64,000 nt of DNA from positions 1 to 64,000 of the forward strand of contig CALWNQ010000006.1 of NCBI GenBank assembly GCA_944382875.1, read 5' to 3'. Below, in pieces: positions 22,318 through 31,325 of the stretch. The notes below the pieces were generated by a model. The model was not told the origin of the DNA. It ran no database searches and worked only from the letters and a program-made list of their open reading frames with translations. The position numbers and the translations under genes were made by a program. Position 1 is the stretch's first letter. Each line of letters opens with the position of its first letter. The DNA is from an uncultured Clostridia bacterium (GTDB lineage Bacteria > Bacillota > Clostridia > Oscillospirales > Ruminococcaceae).

Positions 22318-23287
22318 CCTGGATCTCCCCTCTCTCCGGTTCCTCCGGCATCAGGTTGATCGCCTGGATGAGATACCGCGGCCGCGCTTTGACTTCGGTG
22401 TAAATTTTACCCACATACTCCCCAATCACACCGAGCGATAAAAGCTGCAAACCGCCCAGCATCCAAATAGAAGCTGTGGTGGCCGACCAGCCTGCAACCG
22501 CAAATCCGAGCAGTTTTACCACCAGAATATACACAAGCGCCAGAATACTTGCCATAAAAATCAGGAAGCCAAGCCCCGTCACCCACCGGATCGGCTTAAC
22601 CGAAAAAGAAGTGATTCCATCAAAGGCAAAGGCAAGCATCTTTTTGAGCGGATATTTGCTCTCGCCGGCAAAACGTTCGCCGCGTTCATATTCCACCGTT
22701 GTGCTGGGGTAGCCAATCAGCGGCACAATTCCCCGCAGAAAGAGGTTAACCTCTTCATACTGGGAAAGTCCCTCGAGCGCACGCCGGCTCATAAGCCGGA
22801 AATCGGCGTGGTTGTAAACGATATCTACTCCCATCAGCTTCATAAATTTGTAAAAGCCCTGCGCCGTTGTACGTTTAAAAAAGGTGTCCGTTTCCCGGCT
22901 GGAGCGAACGCCGTATACCACTTCGTACCCTTCCGCAAAAGCATCCACCATCCGGTCGATGGCGTTGATGTCGTCCTGCAGATCCGCGTCCATCGAGATC
23001 GCGGCGTCACAATGCTCCTTTGCCGTCATCAATCCGGCCAGCAGCGCATTCTGATGCCCGCGGTTGCGGGAAAGCTTGACACCACCGAAACGATGATCCC
23101 GATGATGCAGCTCATCAATCAGGCTCCAGGTTTTGTCTTTGCTGCCGTCATCCACAAACAGCACGCGGCTTTGGGGAGAAATTTTTCCCGCCGCCTCGAG
23201 TGCCTGGAATTTTTCCGCCAAACGGCGGGAAGTTTCGGGCAAAACCGCTTCTTCATTATAACAAGGTACCACCAGATACAGGATCAT
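22307..23287 (-). CDS. Family 2 glycosyltransferase with two membrane helices
   Basis: 326 residues. GT-A domain with LVVPCYNEEAVLPETSRRLA at the N-terminus, FVDDGSKDKTW (about 48-58), the DADLQDD metal motif (about 99-105) and QxxRW-like elements; two C-terminal membrane helices (about 235-258 and 267-295). Matches the polyprenyl-phosphate glucosyl/mannosyltransferase group (GtrB/DPM1-like), which loads a sugar on undecaprenyl phosphate. The ATG overlaps the YfhO stop (ATGA), so it probably supplies the donor for that membrane glycosyltransferase-like protein. Confidence 0.85.
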   Translation of the reverse strand: MILYLVVPCYNEEAVLPETSRRLAEKFQALEAAGKISPQSRVLFVDDGSKDKTWSLIDELHHRDHRFGGVKLSRNRGHQNALLAGLMTAKEHCDAAISMDADLQDDINAIDRMVDAFAEGYEVVYGVRSSRETDTFFKRTTAQGFYKFMKLMGVDIVYNHADFRLMSRRALEGLSQYEEVNLFLRGIVPLIGYPSTTVEYERGERFAGESKYPLKKMLAFAFDGITSFSVKPIRWVTGLGFLIFMASILALVYILVVKLLGFAVAGWSATTASIWMLGGLQLLSLGVIGEYVGKIYTEVKARPRYLIQAINLMPEEPERGEIQDAK

Positions 23288-25755
23288 TCTTCTTCGCCTT
23301 TTCCTTTCTTATCGAGAACTTTTGCGCGGATTTTCGCGGCAACACTCCGGCTATACGCACGCGAAGCTTCCACATTTTCGCAAGCCGGCTCGGCATTGAG
23401 GTGACGGTACGGATCACAGCGGAGCGCTGGATTTCGTTTGACAGCAATCCGCACGATTACGAAATATCCGCCCAACAGCAGTGCCGCACCCAGCGTAATT
23501 AAACCGCCTGCTGCAAGACCAGGAGTTTTGTAATCAAACCGGATTTCCGCGCTGCCTGCCGGGACACGCACCGCCATAAAACCGGCGTTGGCTTTTTCAA
23601 TCTCAACCGGCTCGCCGTTGACGGTCGCAGACCACCCTTTGTCCCAGGGAACACTGAAAAAGACAAGATTTTCCTCCTCCAGCGTGATTTCCGCCGTAAA
23701 TCCGCCGTTATCCCGCACAAAGGAAGAACAGGTTTCCTGCTTACGGTCATCGGCAAGCTCGGCAAGTCCCTCTTCACTCAAAACCGGGAATTCTTCTTCC
23801 GGCAATTCCGAAAGAATATCCGAGTTTCGCGCAATGGCCTCTTCATCCAGGTACAAACCGGCTAGCATCAGCCAGTCGCGCTTGGATTCGGAGTATTCCT
23901 CCATCTGCTCCTCAGTGACATAGTATTCATAGGTGAACCCCATTGAGATATAGTTTTCGTTTTCGTATATCTTCAGCTCATTTTCGGTTGTGACATAGGT
24001 GAAACCGTAAATATCCGGATCGCCCTCCTGCGTCTCATAGGTGAGCAGGTATTTTACCGAAGTGAGCGGACGCAGGGCGTCATAATCCAGCTCCGGCCGA
24101 GAACCAACGCTGCGGTCATACCCAATGGTATCATAAAATGTGAAAATGGAACCCGGCACCACCGAGTGAAATGCCTGAATCGTGGGGATTTTCCAGTACA
24201 TCGGGAAATTATCCATACAGTCGTCAAGGTCGATCCGGTAAAAGTGGACGGGATCATCCTCCAGAAAACTGAATTTCTCAGTTCCTTTGAGTGCCATCTC
24301 GGACACACGGTGCGCATTGGCCGGATTGGTTTTGCCAAGGGCCAACATCAGGATGGACATCACTGCCGACACAAAACAGACCGCGATCGTCGTATAGCGG
24401 AAAAACGCTTTGCCGTCCAGCTGGATCAGGAACGAAGCAAGCGCTAACCCCATCATAGAAACCAGAAGATACGCCCAGAACCGTTCCTGATAGTTGATGA
24501 GCTGCCCGAAGACAAGCTTGCCATCTTGATAAGACGGGAATACCGCAAGCGCGATAAACAACAGGGTAATGAGCATCGTCCATTTGATCCCAAATGGCAT
24601 TTCATCCCGGTACCGCTCCAGCGAAACCGCCGTCATCATTGCCATAATGAGAAGGAACATGAAGAACCAACGAGCATAGTAGGAGCTGTTGAAAGCAGAA
24701 AAAGCGCTGTTCAAAAACGGAATAAACGCAATCACAATGCAAAGAGAGAAAAGCCCCTTTGCCCAGCTTTTCCGTTTTCCCCGGAAGAAAGCGATCACGC
24801 CGCACATCGAGAAGAGCGGCAGAAAAGCGGAAACCGACGACCATTTCGCGTTGGAATCGGGGAAGAGATTGGGATAAGCGGGAACATCGGGCGGGAAAAA
24901 GAAGCTCGAAAAGATCAAACCATAGCGCTGGACATTGCCATAGAAAATGCCGTTCCAGCCAAACAGGAAGTTGGATGTCCGGGGGTTATCCATAATTGCC
25001 AGCAGCGAAGGTATCAGCAGCACCGCCGAAAGCAGCAGCCCAAGCACCGCCTCCAATCCCAAGAGCAAAAACTTTTTCACCGTCAGCTGGAATCCGTGTG
25101 GATTTCCGCGGTCATATACCGCGCGGAATACAAAATACAAAACGGCAAAGATGACTTCGCCAAAGAAGAAGTAGTAGTTGACAACTGCACAAAGTCCCAC
25201 CGCCAGCGCAAAAACACCCCGGCGGTTGTTGACCATAAATTCCTCCATCGCAATGAGCAGGAGCGGAAAAATCGCAATCACTTCATGGAAATGGTTAAAA
25301 AAGATGTTGTAAATGCTGTATCCGGAAAAAGCGTACAACAATCCGCCGATTACCGCGTAGCCCGGTTCCCGGACAAAGCGCCGGATATAGGCAAAGGAAG
25401 TAACCGAAGCGGTAGCGATTTTCAGCATCAGCAATGGTGCCATTAGATACGGCACCGCTTCGCTCGGGAACAACATGGTCAGCCAGAACCATGGACTCCC
25501 CAGCAAATAGAACGAATAGGAGCCGATAAAGTTGGCGCCCAAATCCGTATACCAGTTCCAGCCGATATTTCCGGACAGGATGGAATCATGTGCCATCTGG
25601 TAAAATGGGATCTGCTGGACATTAAAATCCCCATAATAAATGAACAGCCCTTTGTCCCAGATGAGAAAAGGAAGGAATATCACAAAACTGGTACAAAGCC
25701 CGAGTAAAAAAACCGTACCATATTGCCGGATTACACTTTTCTGGTGCAGATTCAC
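23284..25755 (-). CDS. YfhO-family large membrane protein
   Basis: 823 residues: about twelve membrane helices in the first 510 residues, an extracytoplasmic domain (about 515-760), then a last helix (about 770-790). FLPFLIWDKGLFIYYGDFNV near residue 25, NWYTDLGANFIGSYSFYLLG and YAFSGYSIYNIFFNHFH are typical of YfhO proteins, the GT-C-fold family implicated in glycosylation of lipoteichoic acid or wall polymers in Bacillus and Listeria. It heads the operon with the GT2 and MATE genes. Confidence 0.85.
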   Translation of the reverse strand: MNLHQKSVIRQYGTVFLLGLCTSFVIFLPFLIWDKGLFIYYGDFNVQQIPFYQMAHDSILSGNIGWNWYTDLGANFIGSYSFYLLGSPWFWLTMLFPSEAVPYLMAPLLMLKIATASVTSFAYIRRFVREPGYAVIGGLLYAFSGYSIYNIFFNHFHEVIAIFPLLLIAMEEFMVNNRRGVFALAVGLCAVVNYYFFFGEVIFAVLYFVFRAVYDRGNPHGFQLTVKKFLLLGLEAVLGLLLSAVLLIPSLLAIMDNPRTSNFLFGWNGIFYGNVQRYGLIFSSFFFPPDVPAYPNLFPDSNAKWSSVSAFLPLFSMCGVIAFFRGKRKSWAKGLFSLCIVIAFIPFLNSAFSAFNSSYYARWFFMFLLIMAMMTAVSLERYRDEMPFGIKWTMLITLLFIALAVFPSYQDGKLVFGQLINYQERFWAYLLVSMMGLALASFLIQLDGKAFFRYTTIAVCFVSAVMSILMLALGKTNPANAHRVSEMALKGTEKFSFLEDDPVHFYRIDLDDCMDNFPMYWKIPTIQAFHSVVPGSIFTFYDTIGYDRSVGSRPELDYDALRPLTSVKYLLTYETQEGDPDIYGFTYVTTENELKIYENENYISMGFTYEYYVTEEQMEEYSESKRDWLMLAGLYLDEEAIARNSDILSELPEEEFPVLSEEGLAELADDRKQETCSSFVRDNGGFTAEITLEEENLVFFSVPWDKGWSATVNGEPVEIEKANAGFMAVRVPAGSAEIRFDYKTPGLAAGGLITLGAALLLGGYFVIVRIAVKRNPALRCDPYRHLNAEPACENVEASRAYSRSVAAKIRAKVLDKKGKGEEE

Positions 25756-25808
25756 AAAGTTCCACCCCTGTCGGAATTATTTTGGCCAAAATTCAGATAC
25801 TTTTTCCT

Positions 25809-25836
25809 ATTATACCACATTTTCCTCGCTTTTCAA
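25809..25836 (-). promoter_or_regulatory. Promoter of the YfhO-GT2-MATE operon
   Basis: TTGAAA (complement of 25831-25836), 16 bases, TATAAT (complement of 25809-25814). Confidence 0.65.
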
Positions 25837-25888
25837 ATGGACTTTTCCTCACTTTTTTGGTAAGATAATAAAAAAGGGGGGGTTTTTC

Positions 25889-26512
25889 ATGGCAAGCAGC
25901 TTTTTCGCACTGATTCTTCGCATGAAATTTATTGAACGCTGGGGGCTTATGCGCAACACCTTTGGAGACAATCTGGCAGAACACAGCCTGGATACCGCTG
26001 TGTTTGCACATGCACTCTGCACCATCGGTAATGTCCGCTTTGGCAAACACCTCAACGCGGAACGCTGCGCGGCACTGGCGCTCTTCCATGACGCAAGCGA
26101 AATTATCACCGGCGATATGCCTACCCCGATCAAATACCGGAGCGCCGCGCTCCATGACCTTTATAAGGAAGTAGAGGCCGAAGCGGCGGAAGAACTCATC
26201 CATCATTTACCAGATGATTTGCAGGAGGTTTACCGTCCGCTTCTCTGCCCACAGCCCCAGGACGAACCGCTGCTCCCCTATCTCAAAGCCGCCGACCGGC
26301 TGGCTGCCTGTGTCAAATGTATTCAGGAAATGCAGGGTGGAAACCACGAGTTTGAACGGGCGCTGCAAAGCCAGAAGGAAATGCTCCAAAATATGCAGCT
26401 TCCCGAAGTGGAAATCTTTGCCGTAGAATTTCTCCCGGCCTTTTTTTGGTCGCTTGATGAACAACAGAACCGCACAGATGCTTTCCAGCCGGAAAACGCA
26501 GAAAATACTTGA
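25889..26512 (+). CDS. YfbR-like 5'-deoxynucleotidase (HD domain)
   Basis: 207 residues from ATG 25889, just after GGGGGGG; the longer open frame to 25640 crosses non-coding DNA. HD-superfamily metal ligands H32 (NLAEHS), H67-D68 (LFHDASE) and a later Asp in KAADRL; R17-W18 and TGDMPTPIKY match the substrate pocket of E. coli YfbR, which dephosphorylates deoxynucleoside monophosphates. Length is normal. Confidence 0.88.
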   Translation: MASSFFALILRMKFIERWGLMRNTFGDNLAEHSLDTAVFAHALCTIGNVRFGKHLNAERCAALALFHDASEIITGDMPTPIKYRSAALHDLYKEVEAEAAEELIHHLPDDLQEVYRPLLCPQPQDEPLLPYLKAADRLAACVKCIQEMQGGNHEFERALQSQKEMLQNMQLPEVEIFAVEFLPAFFWSLDEQQNRTDAFQPENAENT

Positions 26513-26537
26513 CATAGCCCGCAAAAACCTCTATTAT
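26509..26537 (+). promoter_or_regulatory. Promoter of the Rnf operon
   Basis: TTGACA (26509-26514, overlapping the YfbR stop), 17 bases, TATTAT (26532-26537), followed by a leader of about 65 bases before the ApbE-like gene. Confidence 0.75.
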
Positions 26538-26608
26538 GGTAGTTATGGAAGTTTGCACCCTTTGTAAAATTATTGTGAACAACCAGTCAGGAACTGGAGG
26601 ATTTTGCC

Positions 26609-27607
26609 ATGAAACAGCTTCGGATTATTCTGCTGGCCGTTGTATTGGCAGTGGTCGGCGGACTGCTTTTTTATAATATTCAAAAAAAAGAGGTTATCAG
26701 CCAGCCCTCTGCGCCGGAACAGCAGATTGTATATACCGGGGAAGACCAGATTTTTGATACACTGGTCACCCAAAAGGTGTGGGGAAATGGAGCAGAAGAA
26801 GCAATTCGGGATGTTTCCGCCCTTTTGCAGCAAATCGAGCGGGAATGGTCCTATAACCGCAGCGACTCGGTTGTCAGCCGCATCAACGCCGATGCCGGTA
26901 TCCGGGAAACGATACTGGAGCCGGAAGAATACACCCTGATTGAGCAAGCATTGAAACTCTCATCGGAATCAAATGGAGCTTTTGCAATAACTTCCGCCTC
27001 GCTTTACCACCTGTGGGGCGACTTTTCCACCGAACCGGCTGCCAACGAAATCAGCAGTGCACTGAGCCAGCTCGATGATACGCAGGTTGTTTTAAACCCG
27101 GAAACATCGGGAATCTTCCTGCCTCGTCCCGGCATTTCGATCAGTGTAGACCTCCTACTGCCGGCTTATGCGGCAGGACAGGCGCTGGAGATTTATAAAG
27201 AAGCGGATCTTGACGGCGCTTTGCTCACCATTGGAGATGTGCAGCTCGCATTCGGCACCGAATCGGACGGCACTACCTCCATGCTGCTGGATTTTCCGGG
27301 AGCAGACGGAGAACCTTCCCTTACCTTTGCGGGAGAAGGCAAAACCGCTGTTACGATCACCGGAAATATCCTCGACAATCAAACCGGATACCCCGCCGAA
27401 ACGGATCTCGCTGTTCTCACGGTTGCCGAAGAAAATGGCGTGGAAGCGGCTTACCGGGCTTTGCTCCTCTGGACAGGCGGCAGCAGTACGGTTCAGGAAT
27501 TTCTCGATGATCCGAATATTGTAATTTACGCCGAAACGACAAGCGGAACTCTCCTAATTTCGGAGCAGCTTTCCGCGCAAAATACCGAATCAGGAGGAAC
27601 CGATTGA
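26609..27607 (+). CDS. ApbE-like (FMN transferase family) lipid-anchored or membrane protein, degenerate
   Basis: 332 residues, one N-terminal membrane helix (5-22). The ApbE fold is clear: FDTLVTQKVWG, IEREWSYNRSDSVVSRIN, SSESNGAFAITSASLYHLWG. In active ApbE proteins the next blocks are GGIAKGYA, an FGG loop, and TSG...HHIxDPxTGxP. Here they read LLLPAYAAG, TIGDVQLAFG and VTITGNILDNQTGYPAE, with the lysine and double glycine lost and about 14 residues deleted before ILD. ApbE flavinylates RnfG and RnfD in other bacteria; this copy may be inactive or have another role. It opens the Rnf operon. Confidence 0.75.
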   Translation: MKQLRIILLAVVLAVVGGLLFYNIQKKEVISQPSAPEQQIVYTGEDQIFDTLVTQKVWGNGAEEAIRDVSALLQQIEREWSYNRSDSVVSRINADAGIRETILEPEEYTLIEQALKLSSESNGAFAITSASLYHLWGDFSTEPAANEISSALSQLDDTQVVLNPETSGIFLPRPGISISVDLLLPAYAAGQALEIYKEADLDGALLTIGDVQLAFGTESDGTTSMLLDFPGADGEPSLTFAGEGKTAVTITGNILDNQTGYPAETDLAVLTVAEENGVEAAYRALLLWTGGSSTVQEFLDDPNIVIYAETTSGTLLISEQLSAQNTESGGTD

Positions 27608-27981
27608 TTAACCTTTCCCAAAAACAAAAAGCGATGCTCTGGTGGAGCATTCTTTTTCTGTTGCTTGTTGCCGCTGTGATCACCATGCTAATTTTCCAGG
27701 CAAAACCTGCGGGCAACCGGGCTAAAATTATCTACGGCGACACTGTGGAGTTTCTTTCCCTGGAAAAAGACGGGGTCTATGGACTGAAAGCCAATCCGGA
27801 CATCCTGTTTGAAGTAAAAGACGGTGCCATCCGATTCGTGGAAGCGGACTGCCCGGATAAAATCTGTGAAAAAGCAGGTTTCCTTTCCAAAATGGGAGAA
27901 ACTGCCGCCTGCCTGCCGCGGGAAACCATTCTGGTGATTGTGGGTGGAAACGAAGGGGAGGCGGACACGGTTGCCGGATAA
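27604..27981 (+). CDS. NusG domain II-containing protein
   Basis: 125 residues with a TTG start that overlaps the ApbE-like stop (TTGA), behind AGGAGGAACCG. Membrane helix 12-33, then an extracytoplasmic NusG_II-type barrel with EADCPDKICEKAGFLSK and a second Cys (AACLPRETILVIV). Such proteins sit beside ApbE and Gx-transporter genes in many Firmicutes Rnf and flavin electron-transfer loci. The CPDKIC cysteines may bind a cofactor or form a disulfide; function unproven. Confidence 0.8.
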   Translation: MINLSQKQKAMLWWSILFLLLVAAVITMLIFQAKPAGNRAKIIYGDTVEFLSLEKDGVYGLKANPDILFEVKDGAIRFVEADCPDKICEKAGFLSKMGETAACLPRETILVIVGGNEGEADTVAG

Positions 27982-28531
27982 CAAATACAAGCTTTCCGCC
28001 AGGCGGCTGGCTACAATGGGGCTTTTGATGGCACTGGCAGCCGCGCTCAATTTTCTCGAAAGCCTGATCCCGGCAATGCCCATGATGCCGCCCGGCATTA
28101 AGCCCGGTTTTTCCAACATTGTGGTGGCTTACTGCCTATTTTATCTGAACAGCAGGGATGCGCTCGCGATCGCTGTGCTCAAATCTGGCTTTGTCCTGCT
28201 CACCAGAGGCGTGACCGCCGGCATGATGAGCCTTTCGGGAGGACTTCTCTCCCTTGTTGTCATGATTCTTGCCAAAAAGCTGACCAAACCGGGAAAATTC
28301 CGCTTTTTTTATGTCAACGTTCCCGGAGCAGTTTTTCACAATATTGGCCAGCTTTGTATGGCCTCTCTCCTGTTAAAAAACACGGCGGTTTTTTACAGCC
28401 TGCCGGTTTTGTTTACAGCCGGCGTCCTCATGGGATGTCTCACGGCTGTGCTTCTGCGCGCTGTCCTGCCCGCTTTGAGCAGAATATCCGGTGCCGGCGG
28501 CGAGAAACCCTTTCGAAAGGATGATTGGTAA
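27971..28531 (+). CDS. Gx transporter family protein (HepS1-like)
   Basis: 186 residues from TTG 27971 (GGGGAGG upstream), overlapping the previous gene by 11 bases; GTG 27938 is a less likely start. Five or six membrane helices; MALAAALNFLESLIPAMPMM and PPGIKPGFSNIVVAYCL are the hallmark of proteins annotated 'heptaprenyl diphosphate synthase component I' or Gx transporter. The fold resembles ECF substrate-binding subunits, and its constant link to ApbE/Rnf suggests flavin or quinone-precursor handling. Confidence 0.8.
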   Translation: MPDNKYKLSARRLATMGLLMALAAALNFLESLIPAMPMMPPGIKPGFSNIVVAYCLFYLNSRDALAIAVLKSGFVLLTRGVTAGMMSLSGGLLSLVVMILAKKLTKPGKFRFFYVNVPGAVFHNIGQLCMASLLLKNTAVFYSLPVLFTAGVLMGCLTAVLLRAVLPALSRISGAGGEKPFRKDDW

Positions 28532-29815
28532 ATGCTCAAACTGAATGGACTCAAGCTGCTCCATTACAAGAATTCCCAGGATGCGCAGACAGTGGATATG
28601 CCTGTCCCCGCAGTCGTCCGGATTCCGATGGTACAGCATATGGGTGCGCCATGTGTCCCGGTTGTTAAACCGGGAGAAGAGGTGCTGGCCGGTCAGCTCA
28701 TCGGCAAAAGCGAACAGGCTTTTTCGGTTCCGATTCACAGCTCGGTTTCCGGCAAGGTCAAAGCCATTGAGGATTATGTGGCCTCTTCCGGTGCGTTGGT
28801 CAAGCGAGTGGTCATCGAAACAGACGGCCAACAGCGCTGGATTGATGGAACTCCCCGCACCGTTTCCACCCAACAGGAACTGGTGGACGCGGCACGGGAC
28901 GCCGGCATTGCAGGGCTCGGCGGCGCAGGTTTCCCCACCCACATCAAACTTGCTTACAAAGATGTGGACCGCATTGACGCGCTGGTGATCAACGCCGCGG
29001 AATGTGAACCGTACATCACCTCCGACTACCGGGAAATGCTGGAATACCCCGATGACATTATCGAAGGCATCAAAACAGTCATGAAATGCCTGAATATCAC
29101 CAAAGCCTTTATTGGTATTGAAGATAACAAGCCCGAAGCCATCGCCCTTTTGAACCAGAAAGTACAGGGTACTGCCATCCGGGTGGAAGCGCTCAAGAGC
29201 ATTTACCCGCAGGGAGCCGAAAAGGTGCTGATTTACAACACCACCGGCCGTATCATTGAAGAAGGGGAAATCCCGGCGGACAAAGGCGTTATCGTGATGA
29301 ACGTCACCACGGTGGCCAACTTGCACCGTTTCCTGACAACCGGCAGACCGCTGACACACAAACGTGTAACAGTGGACGGCAGCTTTGTCACCAACCCGAT
29401 GAATGTCCGCGTTCCGATCGGTACCATGATTTCCGATCTGCTGGAATTTGCCGGCGTTGACTGTCAGATGGTACACAAAGCGCTGATGGGTGGCCCTATG
29501 ATGGGAACGGCGCTCGACACGCTGGAAACTCCCATCATCAAAAACAACAATGCCATCCTGGTATTGGATGAAGCACACGCCAGAATTCCGAAAACCACTG
29601 CCTGCATCCGCTGCGGACGGTGCATTGACGTGTGCCCGATGAACCTGATGCCGGCGGCACTGGAGAAAGCTTATGACCAGCAGGACACGGAACGCCTTGA
29701 AACGCTCAAAGTCAACCTCTGCATTAACTGCGGAAGCTGCACCTATGTCTGCCCGGCCAAGCGCAACCTTGCCCAGAAAAACCAGCTCGCCAAAGGGCTG
29801 CTCAAACGGAAATAA
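28532..29815 (+). CDS. rnfC: Rnf complex subunit C
   Basis: 427 residues. NADH-binding, FMN-containing subunit of the ferredoxin:NAD+ oxidoreductase that pumps Na+ or H+. N-terminal barrel-sandwich segment (VPIHSSVSGKVKAIE), GIAGLGGAGFPTHIKL nucleotide/flavin loop near residue 127, SLBB region, and two [4Fe-4S] motifs, CIRCGRCIDVCP and CINCGSCTYVCP, in the last 80 residues. Starts directly at the end of the preceding gene. Confidence 0.95.
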   Translation: MLKLNGLKLLHYKNSQDAQTVDMPVPAVVRIPMVQHMGAPCVPVVKPGEEVLAGQLIGKSEQAFSVPIHSSVSGKVKAIEDYVASSGALVKRVVIETDGQQRWIDGTPRTVSTQQELVDAARDAGIAGLGGAGFPTHIKLAYKDVDRIDALVINAAECEPYITSDYREMLEYPDDIIEGIKTVMKCLNITKAFIGIEDNKPEAIALLNQKVQGTAIRVEALKSIYPQGAEKVLIYNTTGRIIEEGEIPADKGVIVMNVTTVANLHRFLTTGRPLTHKRVTVDGSFVTNPMNVRVPIGTMISDLLEFAGVDCQMVHKALMGGPMMGTALDTLETPIIKNNNAILVLDEAHARIPKTTACIRCGRCIDVCPMNLMPAALEKAYDQQDTERLETLKVNLCINCGSCTYVCPAKRNLAQKNQLAKGLLKRK

Positions 29816-29842
29816 TCGCGGAGTAAGGAGAGATCTGACAAC

Positions 29843-30784
29843 ATGAATCCATTCATTGTATCCCCGTCGCCCCACATCCGGAGCGACCGTACCACCCAGA
29901 ACATCATGCTGGACGTCATTATCGCCCTTTGTCCCGCACTGATTGCTTCGGTTATCATTTTCGGCTGGCGCGCCTTCATCATTTCCGCAGTCTGTGTAGC
30001 AAGCTGCGTGCTGATCGAATACCTCTGCCGCCGGCTGATGAAAAAGGAACAGACCATCACCGACCTGAGCGCTGTCGTCACCGGACTGCTGCTCGCCATG
30101 AACCTGCCGGTTACCATTCCGCTGTGGGTTGCCGTTTTCGGCTGCTTTATCGCCATTGCGGTTACCAAACAGCTCTTTGGCGGTATTGGCCAGAACTTTG
30201 CAAACCCTGCCATCGCGGCGCGCGTGATTCTGCTTGCTTCTTTCGGCAGCTACATGACCAACTTCACCGAACCGTTTGATTACGCCGGTGTAGATGCCGT
30301 TGCTACCCCCACCCCCCTGGTTCAGCTCGCAAACGGCGGAGAGGTTCCCTCCCTGCTCCAGATGTTCTTGGGCGACAAACCTGGCTGCATCGGAGAAGTG
30401 AGCGCTCTTGCCCTGCTGATCGGCGGCGTCTATCTGGTTGTCCGCCGTGTCATCAAGCCAATCACCCCTCTGGTCTTTATCGGCACCGTATTTCTGCTGA
30501 GCGGGGCGCTCGGTGCAAACCCATTTTATCAGATCCTGTCCGGCGGCCTGATGATCGGTGCTATTTTTATGGCAACCGACTACGCCACAACCCCCTCCAC
30601 CAACTGGGGCAAGGTGATTTTCGGCTTGGGCGCCGGTTTACTCACCATTCTAATCCGTCAGTATGGCAACTATCCGGAGGGCGTCTCTTTTGCAATCCTC
30701 TTGATGAACATCCTCACCCCGCAGATCGACAAACTCGCAACCCACAAACCTCTGGGCGGAAAGAAGGTGGAGAAGCATGCATAA
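29843..30784 (+). CDS. rnfD: Rnf complex subunit D
   Basis: 313 residues, about nine membrane helices. SPSPHIRSDRTTQNIMLDVI at the N-terminus and GGIGQNFANPAIAARV are RnfD/NqrB hallmarks. The covalently flavinylated threonine should be T157 in DAVATPTPL, a variant of the usual S/T-G-A-T-P-L: the Thr is kept but the preceding Gly-Ala is Thr-Pro. AAGGAGAGAT precedes the ATG. Confidence 0.95.
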   Translation: MNPFIVSPSPHIRSDRTTQNIMLDVIIALCPALIASVIIFGWRAFIISAVCVASCVLIEYLCRRLMKKEQTITDLSAVVTGLLLAMNLPVTIPLWVAVFGCFIAIAVTKQLFGGIGQNFANPAIAARVILLASFGSYMTNFTEPFDYAGVDAVATPTPLVQLANGGEVPSLLQMFLGDKPGCIGEVSALALLIGGVYLVVRRVIKPITPLVFIGTVFLLSGALGANPFYQILSGGLMIGAIFMATDYATTPSTNWGKVIFGLGAGLLTILIRQYGNYPEGVSFAILLMNILTPQIDKLATHKPLGGKKVEKHA

Positions 30785-31325
30785 AACCTGGGATCTGATC
30801 CGTCCAACCGTCATTCTGGTGCTGGTCTGCGCCATTGTTTCGGGCCTGCTTGCTCTCACCTACAACGCGGCGGGAGTCGCAGAACTCGCAAACGCCGGAT
30901 ATTCGGAGGAAAAGCTCGCCGAATACGCAGCCGTTGCACTTCCCGAAGCCGACAAGCTCGAACAGGTCGAGGTGGAAACCGACGACAAAGACCTCAAATT
31001 TGTCTACAAAGCGGCAAACGGCGCCGGAATGGCGCTGGTCCTCAATGTCAAGGGCTACGACTCCACCAAAATGGTGATTATGTACGGCTTTAACGCGGAT
31101 GGCGTCATGCAGGGCGTCACGGTGATTTCGGATAACGAAACCCCCGGCATCGGTAAAAATGTCGTAGGCAACACCGACTATCTGGCACAATACGCCGGAC
31201 AGACCGCAGATGCCTTGAACGTGGACACCATTTCAGGCGCAACTAAGACATCCGGCGGTATTAAAACAGGCGCCGAACACGCTTTTGCACTCTTTGAAGA
31301 ACTCAGCGGGGAGGTATTGGGCTGA
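30777..31325 (+). CDS. rnfG: Rnf complex subunit G
   Basis: 182 residues; membrane helix 10-29, then an extracytoplasmic FMN-binding domain. NETPGIGKNVVG and DTISGATKTSGG are conserved; T156 in SGAT is the expected site of phosphoester-linked FMN. Overlaps rnfD by eight bases. Confidence 0.95.
   Translation: MHKTWDLIRPTVILVLVCAIVSGLLALTYNAAGVAELANAGYSEEKLAEYAAVALPEADKLEQVEVETDDKDLKFVYKAANGAGMALVLNVKGYDSTKMVIMYGFNADGVMQGVTVISDNETPGIGKNVVGNTDYLAQYAGQTADALNVDTISGATKTSGGIKTGAEHAFALFEELSGEVLG

Noticed and set aside
28373-29875. 500-codon open frame opposite rnfC
   Set aside because: Antisense to a clear RnfC gene; composition reflects the complement of its codon use and there is no start signal.
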